Shown piece after piece: positions 41,807 to 50,000 of a stretch of DNA of 64,000 bases. The position numbers and the translations under genes were made by a program. The stretch is from Paenisporosarcina sp049671445 (GTDB lineage Bacteria > Bacillota > Bacilli > Bacillales_A > Planococcaceae). The notes under the pieces are model-generated. The model saw only the letters and a list, made by a program, of their open reading frames with translations. It made no database searches and was not told where the DNA came from. Location: assembly GCF_049671445.1 (NCBI RefSeq), contig NZ_JBATUX010000028.1, positions 45,149 through 109,148 on the forward strand. Reading direction: 5' to 3'. The first letter of the stretch is position 1. The number at the start of each line of letters is the position of its first letter.

Positions 41807-41833
41807 TTATGGGCGAATATCTGTGAAAGACAT
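41807..41833 (-). CDS. Possible 8-codon leader peptide before the Mur fusion gene
   Basis: AAAGGAGAG lies 6 bases before ATG, encoding MSFTDIRP and stop; the fusion gene starts 23 bases later. Another phase of the same stretch stays open into the fusion gene (HRYSPIIIKVKERIL), so it could equally be decayed N-terminal coding sequence. Confidence 0.3.
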   Translation of the reverse strand: MSFTDIRP

Positions 41834-41883
41834 GGTTGTCTCTCCTTTATGTTCTTAAAGAACTATTGAGGATGTCAGTATCT

Positions 41884-41916
41884 AAAGTTAACTAGTTCTT
41901 ACTAGTTAACTTTTTT
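41884..41916. terminator. Perfect inverted repeat, terminator-like
   Basis: AAAGTTAACTAGT pairs with ACTAGTTAACTTT around TTCTT, with six T on the plus strand. It lies upstream of the Mur fusion gene, so for that transcript it may be an operator or attenuator. Confidence 0.6.
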
Positions 41917-42280
41917 AAAAACACAATGCATTTACCACTTTTCAACTCCCTTCATAGGTTAAATACTCTTTAGATACTGATGCACAGCTCTTTCCCATTT
42001 TGTAAGATACGAAATTTCACTAATGATGATAGAGACATACGTTTACTATTTAAAAATAAAATATAGTTTCGTATGAGATTGAACACTTGCGTGAAGCTTG
42101 GCGAATCAAGAAATTAGCTTTTTTTTGAAATCAAGTTTTCCCCCGGTTTTCATATTAGATAAATAGATGTGTTAGAGAAGAATCCAATTAATAGGTCCCA
42201 TCGATTTGAAATATTAATAGAAAGTTATCTTCTATAACTACTTGAAGCTCTATATGGACTTGGATAATGAAAACAAAAAT
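41917..42280. other. Gene-less stretch
   Basis: About 360 bp without supported frames; probably the upstream region of the Mur fusion gene. Confidence 0.4.
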
Positions 42281-42302
42281 AGCACACTCAAATGAGTGTG
42301 CT
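42281..42302 (-). terminator. Intrinsic terminator of the DUF1456 gene
   Basis: AGCACACTCA / TGAGTGTGCT, a 10-bp stem with a 2-base loop and T-run on the minus strand. Confidence 0.85.
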
Positions 42303-42330
42303 ACCTTTACGTAAAATCAATTTTATTTAT

Positions 42331-42852
42331 TTACTTATCTCTATATTTTATAGCTAATCCTTTTAAGAAATTCCTAGCGTATCTATCTCCACACTCTTTA
42401 TAATTCTTATGGCCATCTTTTCGTAATAAAGCGCTTAATTCTCCTTTTGTTACAGTGACTCCTGCACTTTCTAAGATTTCAAGCATATCCTCACTTGTTA
42501 ATTCCAGTGCAATCTTCAACTTCTTTAAAACGAGGTTATTAACTCTTTCATTGGATATTGCTGTTCTTTCAGGTTGTCCTGGTTTTGGATCTTGTTTTCC
42601 TCTTTTGAAAATAATAAAGCCATTTAAAAATGACTCCAACATCACATTATCACATTTGATATTTTCTTCATTCTCAGCAGTATCATCATCATAATCAACT
42701 TCATCATAATAATCATCTTTTGATTTTGTCAGGATTAGTAGCACTTCTTCTTTTGTGAATTCCATGCCGCCAAGTTTAAATATTTCTATCATGTCTTTGT
42801 TTTTTATATCGAGAGCATATCTTAATCTGATTAAAATATCATTATTATCCAT
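42331..42852 (-). CDS. DUF1456 family protein (YehS-like)
   Basis: 173 residues with two copies of the DUF1456 helical repeat: NDILIRLRYALDIKNKDMIE / IFKLGGMEFTKEEVLLIL and NLVLKKLKIALELTSEDMLE / ILESAGVTVTKGELSALLR. An acidic linker separates them, and the tail CGDRYARNFLKGLA is conserved. YehS-family function is not known. ATG at 42852 with AGGAGG upstream. Confidence 0.88.
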   Translation of the reverse strand: MDNNDILIRLRYALDIKNKDMIEIFKLGGMEFTKEEVLLILTKSKDDYYDEVDYDDDTAENEENIKCDNVMLESFLNGFIIFKRGKQDPKPGQPERTAISNERVNNLVLKKLKIALELTSEDMLEILESAGVTVTKGELSALLRKDGHKNYKECGDRYARNFLKGLAIKYRDK

Positions 42853-42907
42853 TTAAAATCCTCCTATCACTTTGCATATTGCACAGTGTCCATTTAAAAC
42901 ATAAAAA

Positions 42908-43102
42908 CTAATTTTTAAAAATCCAATAAATTAGAGCGAAAATTGCTAGAACTGGAATTGAAGCGAAATATATCCATACTTGATCACTAATGCTTTTATT
43001 TCCACTATAATTAGAATCAGAATCCTTTGTAATTAACAACGTACCAACAAGAGCATATGCAACGATGATTGCTACAATAATAAATATTAATAAAAAATTC
43101 AT
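42908..43102 (-). CDS. Small two-helix membrane protein (64 aa)
   Basis: Two hydrophobic helices (FLLIFIIVAIIVAYALVGTL and VWIYFASIPVLAIFALIYWI) joined by a polar Ser/Asp/Asn loop; ends FKN. GGGAGTG before the ATG supports translation. It resembles phospholipase-D-nuclease N-terminal-type small membrane proteins only in layout. It may be co-transcribed with the DUF1456 gene 55 bp downstream. Confidence 0.6.
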   Translation of the reverse strand: MNFLLIFIIVAIIVAYALVGTLLITKDSDSNYSGNKSISDQVWIYFASIPVLAIFALIYWIFKN

Positions 43103-43390
43103 TTTTTACACTCCCTCGATTGTTCAAAAATCTCTTAATAACGGACTTCATATTCTTAAACATACTTCATAACTGATTATTGTTCTTTATGTTTAATTAT
43201 ACCTATTTTTCTGAAGTAAACTAGCCTATCCAAAGAAGTATGTAAGTTATATATGTGTCAATGTGTCACAGACTTATTCTAGGGATTTTAGAATATCGCT
43301 ATTGTGCCTATATTCTACATATGTTATACTACGCAAGTAACTATTATTTAAAGTGTTTTTGACTTCCAATAATCCCGATTCTTTTTAGTG
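43103..43390. other. Gene-less stretch left of the tRNA relic
   Basis: AT-rich, no supported frame; no clear terminator or promoter recognised. Confidence 0.4.
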
Positions 43391-43420
43391 GCCAGTCGGA
43401 ATCATTGGGTGCCAAACCCA
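43391..43420 (+). repeat. Relic of a tRNA-Val 3' end with its downstream flank
   Basis: CCAGTCGGAATCATTGGGTG and then CCAAACCC repeat the end of the tRNA and the flank seen right of attR (one G/A change). The likeness goes on through a second UUCG terminator (43453-43488). Only the last ~15 bases of the tRNA remain. Confidence 0.75.
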
Positions 43421-43452
43421 TGAGAATCTTTAAGGAACGAAAGATTCTTCCA

Positions 43453-43488
43453 AAAAAAGCATCATCTCTTCGGAGATGATGCTTTTTT
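43453..43488 (+). terminator. Terminator behind the tRNA relic
   Basis: AAAAAAGCATCATCTC-TTCG-GAGATGATGCTTTTTT, a sister of the hairpin at 37831-37862. Confidence 0.92.
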
Positions 43489-43652
43489 CTTTTTATGTTA
43501 AGGAATGCTAATGATATGAACCCCCTAACATGCCGTAAGAGTCTGAAGCGTGAGAGCACAAGAATGTGGTTGTTCATAGTTGTGGTCTTGCGGAAAGTGC
43601 GGCCAGCGCAAATGTACGATAAAGTTAGACAAGGTACAAGCTAACCATTCAT

Positions 43653-44117
43653 TTATCCCTCAAAAGTGTTTGAATATACTAGCTCATCTACATTCCCTTT
43701 AATCGTTCTGCCGGTGTCCTTAAAGCCAAATTGTTCATAAAGTTTCTTTGCAATCGAATTATCCGACTGGAAACAAACAAGAATTCCCGAATCCGTGGTT
43801 TGTTTTTTCATCTCTGCCAGAATCAGTTGCAATGCCGCCTTGCTATAGCCCTTCCCTTGAAAACGATAGTCAATCATCAAACGGCAAAGCTCATAGCCCT
43901 CCAGCTCATTCGAATAGCCAAACATAGTAAAACCAATCAATAAATCCTCATCATGTATAGCTCTAGTTGTCCATTGGTCATCCATACTTGCCTGCGCAAT
44001 GGATAGACAATTGGACGCAATGGTCTTTTCAAATATTCGATTTTGTTGATCTTCTCCGCTGCACATAAGAATGATATCAAGCCAATTATCCTTAGTTATC
44101 TCACGTAAACTAAGCAC
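43653..44117 (-). CDS. GNAT-family N-acetyltransferase
   Basis: 154 residues. The acetyl-CoA loop is RFQGKGYSKAALQLIL, preceded by strand ELCRLMIDY and followed by CFQSDNSIAKKLYEQFGFKD, the GNAT motif B. The ATG at 44117 follows GGAGG on the minus strand. Substrate unknown; proteins like this acetylate small amines, polyamines or peptides. Confidence 0.88.
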   Translation of the reverse strand: MLSLREITKDNWLDIILMCSGEDQQNRIFEKTIASNCLSIAQASMDDQWTTRAIHDEDLLIGFTMFGYSNELEGYELCRLMIDYRFQGKGYSKAALQLILAEMKKQTTDSGILVCFQSDNSIAKKLYEQFGFKDTGRTIKGNVDELVYSNTFEG

Positions 44118-44226
44118 GTTTCATCCTCCTTTCAAATCTTTTTATTTTTACTTTAACTCAACATTTAATTTATATCTTCCTTAATTAGTTGATTTGTTAA
44201 GGAAATCCTAATAATCAGCGACAAAA

Positions 44227-44252
44227 AAGAGTAGGTTATTAACCTACTCTTT
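44227..44252. terminator. Bidirectional intrinsic terminator
   Basis: AAAGAGTAGGTTA / TTAACCTACTCTTT, nearly perfect 13-bp stem flanked by A and T runs. Confidence 0.85.
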
Positions 44253-44322
44253 AAGTATTCATAGATTCAATACATGTTAGATTGATTCATGTGAATTTCA
44301 CAAATAAACTTCATCTTTGCCA

Positions 44323-46311
44323 TTATTTCTCTAAGTTTAAGATTTCCAAAATAAGATTTCCATCTAAAATATTATCTGACATTCTCAGTTCTTTGATTCC
44401 GAGTTCATGGCTAGATTTACAGAGACTTGTATCTGTTACTTGCCTTGATTCTCTATTATAACATTTCCCGTTATCGTATATTCCATCAGGTGTCGCATCG
44501 TATAAAAGATCATTTGTTACAAATGATCCATCTCTATAAGTTACTTGGCGGTCTTTATTAACAAATATGTTCTCACCCAACATGTACTTATTAGTTGTTG
44601 GAATACCAACAAGATCCAATATCGTTGGCCCTAAATCAATCTGACCAGCCACATGATTTATTACCTGTGAATTTTCTTCGCCAGGAATGTGAACAAACAA
44701 TGGAATACTCTTATCACCTTCTTGTAATGCTAATGCATTATCAGCACCAGAAAATTGTGCAAATGTATTTCCCTCATCCATAAATCCGGTATTATGATCA
44801 CCATAGATCAATACAACTGTTTCATCCCATAACCCAGATCGTTTCATTTCTTCAATAAATTTCCCAATCGCTTGATCGACGTAATGAATTGAATGAATAT
44901 AATTCCTGAAATGTCGGTCTGAATATGAGGTGTATCCTTCTAAGTTAAGTGTTTGATATTTTTCTGGAATTTCAAATGGATGATGACTGCTTAATGTAAT
45001 CAAGTGTGAATAGAACGGTTCTTCCATTGCTTTAATTTTATCTAAAGATTGCATTAACATCGATTCATCATTAATTGACCAACCAATAGCTTCGGCATCC
45101 TCAAAATCATCCACACTATAAAACTCATCAATTCCAAACTGTTTGTAAATGATATACCTATTCCAGAAGCTAGGATTATACGCATGAAATACATTCGTAG
45201 AATATCCATTATTTTTTAAATTCATCGGCAATGAATCGAACTGATTTTCGGAATAAAGCATATATGCAGATCCACTTGCCGTAGGATATAAGGACGTATT
45301 CAATAGAAATTCAGCATCAGAAGTACGTCCCAAAGCCGTTTGTTCATAGAAATTTGTAAAGTAAATCTCTTCATTTGCTAGTTTATTCATATAAGGGGTA
45401 ATTTCTTGATTATTAATTTCTTTGTTAATAACGAAATTTTGCAGTGCTTCTACTTGAAGAACAATTACATTTTTCTTCTTTGCAATACCAAACATTTCAG
45501 GTTGTCCCGAAGCTCTTTCCGTATCAGTTAACCATTCTTGTGCTGCTAGAATTTCCTCTTCAGTATAAACCTTTTTATTTATAAAATTATCATTAATATA
45601 ACGAAACGAATTGGCTCCATGGAAACCAAGCAACCCTGTAAAGTTATAAACCCTCATGTTTGAGATAAGTTTGTTAAACTGAAATGCCCCACCATTTTCC
45701 ATTGATTTATTAAAGGGGATAAACGTAAGTTGAAAACCAATAACAAATACTACAATTCCTAGTACAATTTTCGCATAAACGTTCGATGTAACCTTATTTT
45801 TTTTGTTGCGAGTTTTAATATAATAATAAATTACGACTGGTAGTGTTATTAGGACGTCTAATATAAACAATATATCTGTCCAGTTAAAGAGGGCAGAAAT
45901 ACTTTGACCAACATCACCAATCTGTTTTAATTGCATTAGTACCGTAACTGAAATTATGTCATTAAAATATCGATAATAAACAGCATCAGCTAATATAACA
46001 AAAGAAAGAACTAAATTAAGTAGTACCATTGCAAGTAATCTTTGTCTTGTTGGCAAAAACAAAACCCAAAATGTGGCAAGCAAAATGGTTCCTAAACTGA
46101 TCATTACTAATCCTTCAGTAAGTTGAACACTCGATGAAGAACCAAATATCCATTTAAAAAATTCCATTAAATATTCTAAAGGCGGCAATGTAATAAATAC
46201 CGTATCAATCAACTTCCCAAAGTAATACACTTTAAATAATAGTAATAAGACTAATAAGAAATAATCTATTTGTTTAAAAGTTATAAGTGCGATTTTTTTG
46301 AAATATTGCAT
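44323..46311 (-). CDS. LtaS-type lipoteichoic acid synthase family protein
   Basis: 662 residues from the ATG at 46311; GAGGAG lies 9 bases upstream, so the longer frame from 46353 is not used. Five N-terminal membrane helices (DYFLLVLLLLFKVYYFGKLI, then MVLLNLVLSFVILADAVYY) precede an extracellular sulfatase-fold domain: VIVLQVEALQNFVI (metal Glu), EQTALGRTSDAEF (the catalytic Thr region) and LIYGDHNTGF (metal Asp/His). It polymerises glycerol-phosphate from phosphatidylglycerol or primes that reaction. It stands alone with its own terminator. Confidence 0.9.
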   Translation of the reverse strand: MQYFKKIALITFKQIDYFLLVLLLLFKVYYFGKLIDTVFITLPPLEYLMEFFKWIFGSSSSVQLTEGLVMISLGTILLATFWVLFLPTRQRLLAMVLLNLVLSFVILADAVYYRYFNDIISVTVLMQLKQIGDVGQSISALFNWTDILFILDVLITLPVVIYYYIKTRNKKNKVTSNVYAKIVLGIVVFVIGFQLTFIPFNKSMENGGAFQFNKLISNMRVYNFTGLLGFHGANSFRYINDNFINKKVYTEEEILAAQEWLTDTERASGQPEMFGIAKKKNVIVLQVEALQNFVINKEINNQEITPYMNKLANEEIYFTNFYEQTALGRTSDAEFLLNTSLYPTASGSAYMLYSENQFDSLPMNLKNNGYSTNVFHAYNPSFWNRYIIYKQFGIDEFYSVDDFEDAEAIGWSINDESMLMQSLDKIKAMEEPFYSHLITLSSHHPFEIPEKYQTLNLEGYTSYSDRHFRNYIHSIHYVDQAIGKFIEEMKRSGLWDETVVLIYGDHNTGFMDEGNTFAQFSGADNALALQEGDKSIPLFVHIPGEENSQVINHVAGQIDLGPTILDLVGIPTTNKYMLGENIFVNKDRQVTYRDGSFVTNDLLYDATPDGIYDNGKCYNRESRQVTDTSLCKSSHELGIKELRMSDNILDGNLILEILNLEK

Positions 46312-46484
46312 CTCTAATTTCTCCTCAATTACGTTTTCTAAGTTATAAAACAAATTGTATTATAACATATAATGGTAACGAGAACCTACATCTCCATTGA
46401 TACGCTCATCCCCCCTCCCAACAGTAAAACATCTAAGATCCGTTTCATAGACGAAATGAAATCGAATTTAGAAATGGAAGGAAC

Positions 46485-46694
46485 TGCTCATAGAATTGCG
46501 AAAACATCGGATAGGCGATACGTATTCGCTCATAGAATTGCGAAAACATCTGATAGACGATACGTATTCGCTCATTGAATTACGAAAACCGCTGATAGTC
46601 GACTCATATCCGCTCATAGACATGCGAAAACCGCTGATAGTCGACACGCATCCGCCCACAGAATTGCGAAAACCGCTGATAGGCGACACATATC
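46485..46694. repeat. Five tandem 42-bp repeats
   Basis: Unit starts at 46485, 46527, 46569, 46611 and 46653 are exactly 42 bp apart, with a partial sixth at 46695. Each unit reads CGCTCATAGAATTGCGAAAA then CCGCTGATAG-CGAC-CATAT with a few changes. Because 42 is a multiple of three, spurious repetitive frames appear on both strands. Similar arrays occur in intergenic DNA of Bacillaceae. Confidence 0.9.
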
Positions 46695-46745
46695 CGCTCA
46701 TAGTATCCAAAACATATGGAAAAGCCAACAAGAAAAACAAAAAAA

Positions 46746-46779
46746 AAACAAAACCAACAGTTTATGTTGGTTTTGTTTT
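46746..46779. terminator. Bidirectional intrinsic terminator
   Basis: AAACAAAACCAACA pairs with TGTTGGTTTTGTTT around GTTTA. It ends the reactive-sulfur gene group. Confidence 0.88.
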
Positions 46780-46792
46780 TATATTCACTCAT

Positions 46793-47173
46793 TCAAAAAT
46801 GCACAAAAAGGTCTGCAGTGACGGCTTCATTTAAAATCCATTTTATCGGCACTTGCTCGGCAGGATAACGCAAATCAGTGCTGTCTTTAATGTCTAAATC
46901 AACAACATATAATTGCACACCCATCTCAACTGCAATTTCCAGCAATTCATTAATACTAGGCGCATTAAAATCACTAATCGCAGATGAAAGATATTCAATT
47001 CCAGCTGATGGAATAGGAATGTACAGTTTATCTAAGATGTTCACACCTTTTCGTGAAAACGCTAGGATTACATCAGCTCCGGAAGAGGCGGCACCTACAG
47101 CGATATTTAATGGAGGATAGGCTGATTCTAATTCGTCATGAAGTGCTAGTACAACCACTTTTTTTGTATTCAT
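46793..47173 (-). CDS. DsrE-family sulfur-handling protein
   Basis: 126 residues with the DsrE/DsrF fold: VVVLALHDELESAYPPLNIA, SSGADVILAFSRKGVNIL, then ELLEIAVEMGVQLYVVDLDI. The position where DsrE proteins carry the sulfur-transfer Cys ('Y-x-C') has Val (LYVVD), so it may bind rather than carry sulfur. It is the last gene of a chain of sulfur-trafficking genes; the next DsrE gene is 17 bp upstream. Shine-Dalgarno GGGAG present. Confidence 0.82.
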   Translation of the reverse strand: MNTKKVVVLALHDELESAYPPLNIAVGAASSGADVILAFSRKGVNILDKLYIPIPSAGIEYLSSAISDFNAPSINELLEIAVEMGVQLYVVDLDIKDSTDLRYPAEQVPIKWILNEAVTADLFVHF

Positions 47174-47189
47174 GATTTCACGATCTCCC

Positions 47190-47537
47190 TTAATAACTGA
47201 TTACGGCATCTGCAGCATAAGCTAATTCTAAAAAGGTGACAACTCCCGCAAGTTCGGCTCCCTCAATGAGCTGTAAGCCATCTGCAATTAAAATATTCAT
47301 TTGGCAACCATATAATTTAATTCCTGATGCTAATGCCGATTGGAGAAGTCTACCTAAATCAAGGTCATGAGCACTATTCCTATTGTTAAAATAACGTTGA
47401 TCTAACACTCTCGCTCCATCAAGATCAAAAAATATTGCCACTTCGTGTTGCTGCTTTACCATTTCAAGCGACTGCTTAATTACATAGGCTGCGTTTGAAC
47501 TTAACGACACAAAATAAATGAACTTCTTGTTCGCCAT
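47190..47537 (-). CDS. DsrE/DsrF-like sulfur carrier protein
   Basis: 115 residues from the ATG at 47537 (GAAGGG five bases upstream). The fold strands FIYFVSLSSNAAYVIKQSLE, HEVAIFFDLDGARVLDQ and the sulfur motif KLYGCQMNILIADG with the Cys in place are clear; the end GVVTFLELAYAADAVISY matches the other DsrE proteins here. It likely shuttles persulfide sulfur between rhodanese and TusA. Co-directional with its neighbours. Confidence 0.85.
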   Translation of the reverse strand: MANKKFIYFVSLSSNAAYVIKQSLEMVKQQHEVAIFFDLDGARVLDQRYFNNRNSAHDLDLGRLLQSALASGIKLYGCQMNILIADGLQLIEGAELAGVVTFLELAYAADAVISY

Positions 47538-47591
47538 ACAAACCCTTCTTTCAATCCTCAAAATTGAAATTGCGTAAATAAAGACCGAGTA

Positions 47592-48368
47592 TTATAAAAT
47601 ATCTATCCAGATTTTAATAGCAGTTGCAGATATTAAGATAGCTAAAATAATTTGCAATATTTTTGTATTCATTTTTTTACCAGCCATTGCACCAAGTGGC
47701 GAAGCAATAAGACTTGCTACTACCATAATAGCCGCTGGGTAGTAATCGACTTGTCCAGTAGTAATCTTACCGACAGTTGCGCCAATTGATGAAATAAAAG
47801 TAATGGCGAGAGAAGAAGCAATTGTCATACGAGTTGGTATTTTTAATACAACAAGCATGATTGGCACTAATAAAAATGCACCCGCGGCTCCAACAATACC
47901 CGCTCCAACACCCACGATTAGGGAAAGGATTGCCGCTAACCATTTATTAAATTTCACTTGATCATGAGGAATATCGTCGATTCCTTTTTTAGGAATAAAC
48001 ATCATAATTGCCGCAGTTGCTGCTAAAATACCATAGGTGAAATTAATGCCGTTTTCACTCATTAATTTCGAACCAAAACCTCCGATAAAGCTACCAATTA
48101 AAATACTTGTTCCCATATAAATAATTAAGGATTTGTTAAGATATCCTCCTTTGCGATATACCCATACCCCACCGATTGTTGCAAAGAAAACTTGAACTGC
48201 ACTAATACCCGCTACCTCATGAGCACTAAATGCGGCAATTCCAAACAAAGGTGGAATATATAAAAGCATTGGATATTTGATAATTGAACCACCGATTCCA
48301 AGCATTCCTGAAACATATGATCCAATAAAACCGATTAAGAAAATGGTAATAATAAATCCAAAATCCAT
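47592..48368 (-). CDS. TauE/SafE-family sulfite exporter (YrkJ-like)
   Basis: 258 residues and 7-8 membrane helices. The two half repeats carry GSYVSGMLGIGGSIIKYPML and VGAGIVGAAGAFLLVPIMLV, the TauE/SafE signatures. It exports sulfite or other sulfur anions produced by persulfide oxidation. It stands between the persulfide-dioxygenase gene and the DsrE genes, as yrkJ does in Bacillus subtilis. ATG with AAGGAGG. Confidence 0.9.
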   Translation of the reverse strand: MDFGFIITIFLIGFIGSYVSGMLGIGGSIIKYPMLLYIPPLFGIAAFSAHEVAGISAVQVFFATIGGVWVYRKGGYLNKSLIIYMGTSILIGSFIGGFGSKLMSENGINFTYGILAATAAIMMFIPKKGIDDIPHDQVKFNKWLAAILSLIVGVGAGIVGAAGAFLLVPIMLVVLKIPTRMTIASSLAITFISSIGATVGKITTGQVDYYPAAIMVVASLIASPLGAMAGKKMNTKILQIILAILISATAIKIWIDIL

Positions 48369-48408
48369 TGTATCCCTCCTTATATATTATTTTTGTACTA
48401 AAACCTTC

Positions 48409-49536
48409 TTAACGCACCGCACAGCGATTCGGTCCAATTTCCATTTCACGTTGTTGCTCTTCATCTGGAGTAATGATCCCCATATTTGTTTGACGAATTT
48501 CTTGATAAGCATTAGGTTGTGGTGGTAAATTTTCTGTTACTAATTTTCTAAATGTATCTTCGTCTTGAATATTTAATCCGTGATTATTCGCGAACAATGT
48601 ACCTAGTTTTGCATGAACGCTACCATCTTCGTTTAATTCATCAATAATCATAAAGTGAGCTGGAAGGACTTGAAGCTCATCCGATAATTCACGGAATTTC
48701 GTATACAAACTTTCTCTAAGGTCAAGAACCCAGTCTTCTGCCATACCAGCTAAGTCAGGTCGTCCGATGGAGTCAATAAATAAAATATCACCTGATAGCA
48801 AGAATTTTTCATCGATAACAAAAGAAGTCGACCCAATTGTATGTCCTGGAGAGTATAAAGCATGAATGTTAATCATTGTGTTACCAATCTTAACATCATT
48901 GCCATTTTCTAAAGCTTGATATTCAAAAATTACTTCTGTTGCATCTTTTGGAGGCAACCAATATGTCGCGTTCGTTTGCTGAGCGATTATGCGACCACCA
49001 GAAATATGATCTGCATGTAGATGTGTATCAAATACATGTGTAATTTTTGCGCCTTGGCTTTCTGCAAACTCAAGGTAAACATCAGACATCCTAGTCGAAT
49101 CAATAACTGCAGCTTCACCATTTGAGATAACCATGTACGATAGACATCCTTTACCAATGCGAACGAATTGATAGATTGCGCCATCTTTACCAATGTCTCC
49201 TACTTTGATAGGTTCTAAATGTTCACTCCAAGCTTTCATACCACCTTGTAAATAAGAAACTGAAAGTCCCTCATCAGAAAGCATTTCTGCAATCATTATT
49301 GAAGACCCTTCTTTTGCACAAACAACTAGAATTTCTTTATCAGAAGGTAAATCTTTCATGATTTCTTCAACACCATCAAGCAAATCGAAATATGGGATAT
49401 TCAAGTAGTCGAAGTTTTTTCCTTCAATTTTCCAATCTTGAAAATCGCTTTCGTTACGTACATCTAAAATAAAAAATGGTTCTTTATTGATTACTTTTTT
49501 AGTTACTTCTTTAGCACTCATACTATTAACAGTCAT
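48409..49536 (-). CDS. Rhodanese / metallo-beta-lactamase fusion, persulfide dioxygenase-like (YrkH-like)
   Basis: 375 residues. A rhodanese domain (1-110, FFILDVRNESDFQDWK, VVCAKEGSS with Cys) comes first, then the MBL domain with HVFDTHLHADHISGG (H-x-H-x-D-H), HALYSPGHTIGS and LLSGDILFIDSIGRPDLAG. This is the CstB/YrkH class that oxidises persulfides to sulfite or thiosulfate. The operator 49545-49558 overlaps its ribosome-site region. The island gene at 24367 has the same domains in the other order. Confidence 0.9.
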   Translation of the reverse strand: MTVNSMSAKEVTKKVINKEPFFILDVRNESDFQDWKIEGKNFDYLNIPYFDLLDGVEEIMKDLPSDKEILVVCAKEGSSIMIAEMLSDEGLSVSYLQGGMKAWSEHLEPIKVGDIGKDGAIYQFVRIGKGCLSYMVISNGEAAVIDSTRMSDVYLEFAESQGAKITHVFDTHLHADHISGGRIIAQQTNATYWLPPKDATEVIFEYQALENGNDVKIGNTMINIHALYSPGHTIGSTSFVIDEKFLLSGDILFIDSIGRPDLAGMAEDWVLDLRESLYTKFRELSDELQVLPAHFMIIDELNEDGSVHAKLGTLFANNHGLNIQDEDTFRKLVTENLPPQPNAYQEIRQTNMGIITPDEEQQREMEIGPNRCAVR

Positions 49537-49544
49537 TACCTTTG

Positions 49545-49558
49545 TACCCCCTACGGTA
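49545..49558. promoter_or_regulatory. CsoR/CstR-type operator TACC-N6-GGTA, before the YrkH-like gene
   Basis: TACCCCCTACGGTA. Same half-sites and 6-bp spacing as the three sites below. Confidence 0.65.
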
Positions 49559-49575
49559 TTTAATTTATCAAAAAA

Positions 49576-49971
49576 TTAAAATGTTAGTGTTACGTCAGCA
49601 TCTTTAGCGAATTCCAAGAATGTAACTGCTCCACCTACATCGATTCCGTCAACAAAAGCTTCTTTATCTAATCCCATAACATCCATTGTCATTTGGCACC
49701 CGATAAATTTAACACCAAGGTCTTGAGCCATTGCTACTAATTCAGGAATAGCAGGAACATTTTCTTTAGCAAAACCTTCTACGAAATATTCTTTTCCTGC
49801 AGGGATTGGAAGTTGTTGATATGCTTCATTATGAATTAAGTTAAGTCCTTCAAATGTGAAGAAAATAGCTACCTCTTTATCAGTTGCAGCTGCTGCTGTT
49901 GCAATATTAAATACTTTATATGCATCGAATAATCCACCGTTACTTGCGATAATTGCTACTTTGTTTGTCAT
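49576..49971 (-). CDS. DsrE-family protein
   Basis: 131 residues: VAIIASNGGLFDAYKVFNIA, AVFF-type strand EVAIFFTFEGLNLI, then KFIGCQMTMDVMGLD with the sulfur Cys and VGGAVTFLEFAKDADVTLTF. A persulfide carrier in the sulfur group; it ends just before the operator of the YrkH-like gene. ATG at 49971 follows an AGGAGG site. Confidence 0.88.
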   Translation of the reverse strand: MTNKVAIIASNGGLFDAYKVFNIATAAAATDKEVAIFFTFEGLNLIHNEAYQQLPIPAGKEYFVEGFAKENVPAIPELVAMAQDLGVKFIGCQMTMDVMGLDKEAFVDGIDVGGAVTFLEFAKDADVTLTF

Positions 49972-50000
49972 TTTGTTTTCCTCCTAATTTTTATAAATTA

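Noticed and set aside
43344..43577. 77-codon minus-strand frame
   Set aside because: It runs through the tRNA relic and the UUCG terminator hairpin, so it cannot be a real gene.
46485..46694. CRISPR array
   Set aside because: The units are directly adjoining 42-bp repeats without spacers, and there are no cas genes.
46468..46834. 90- and 112-codon repetitive frames on both strands
   Set aside because: They are by-products of the 42-bp repeat array; period is a multiple of three, no ribosome sites, no family.
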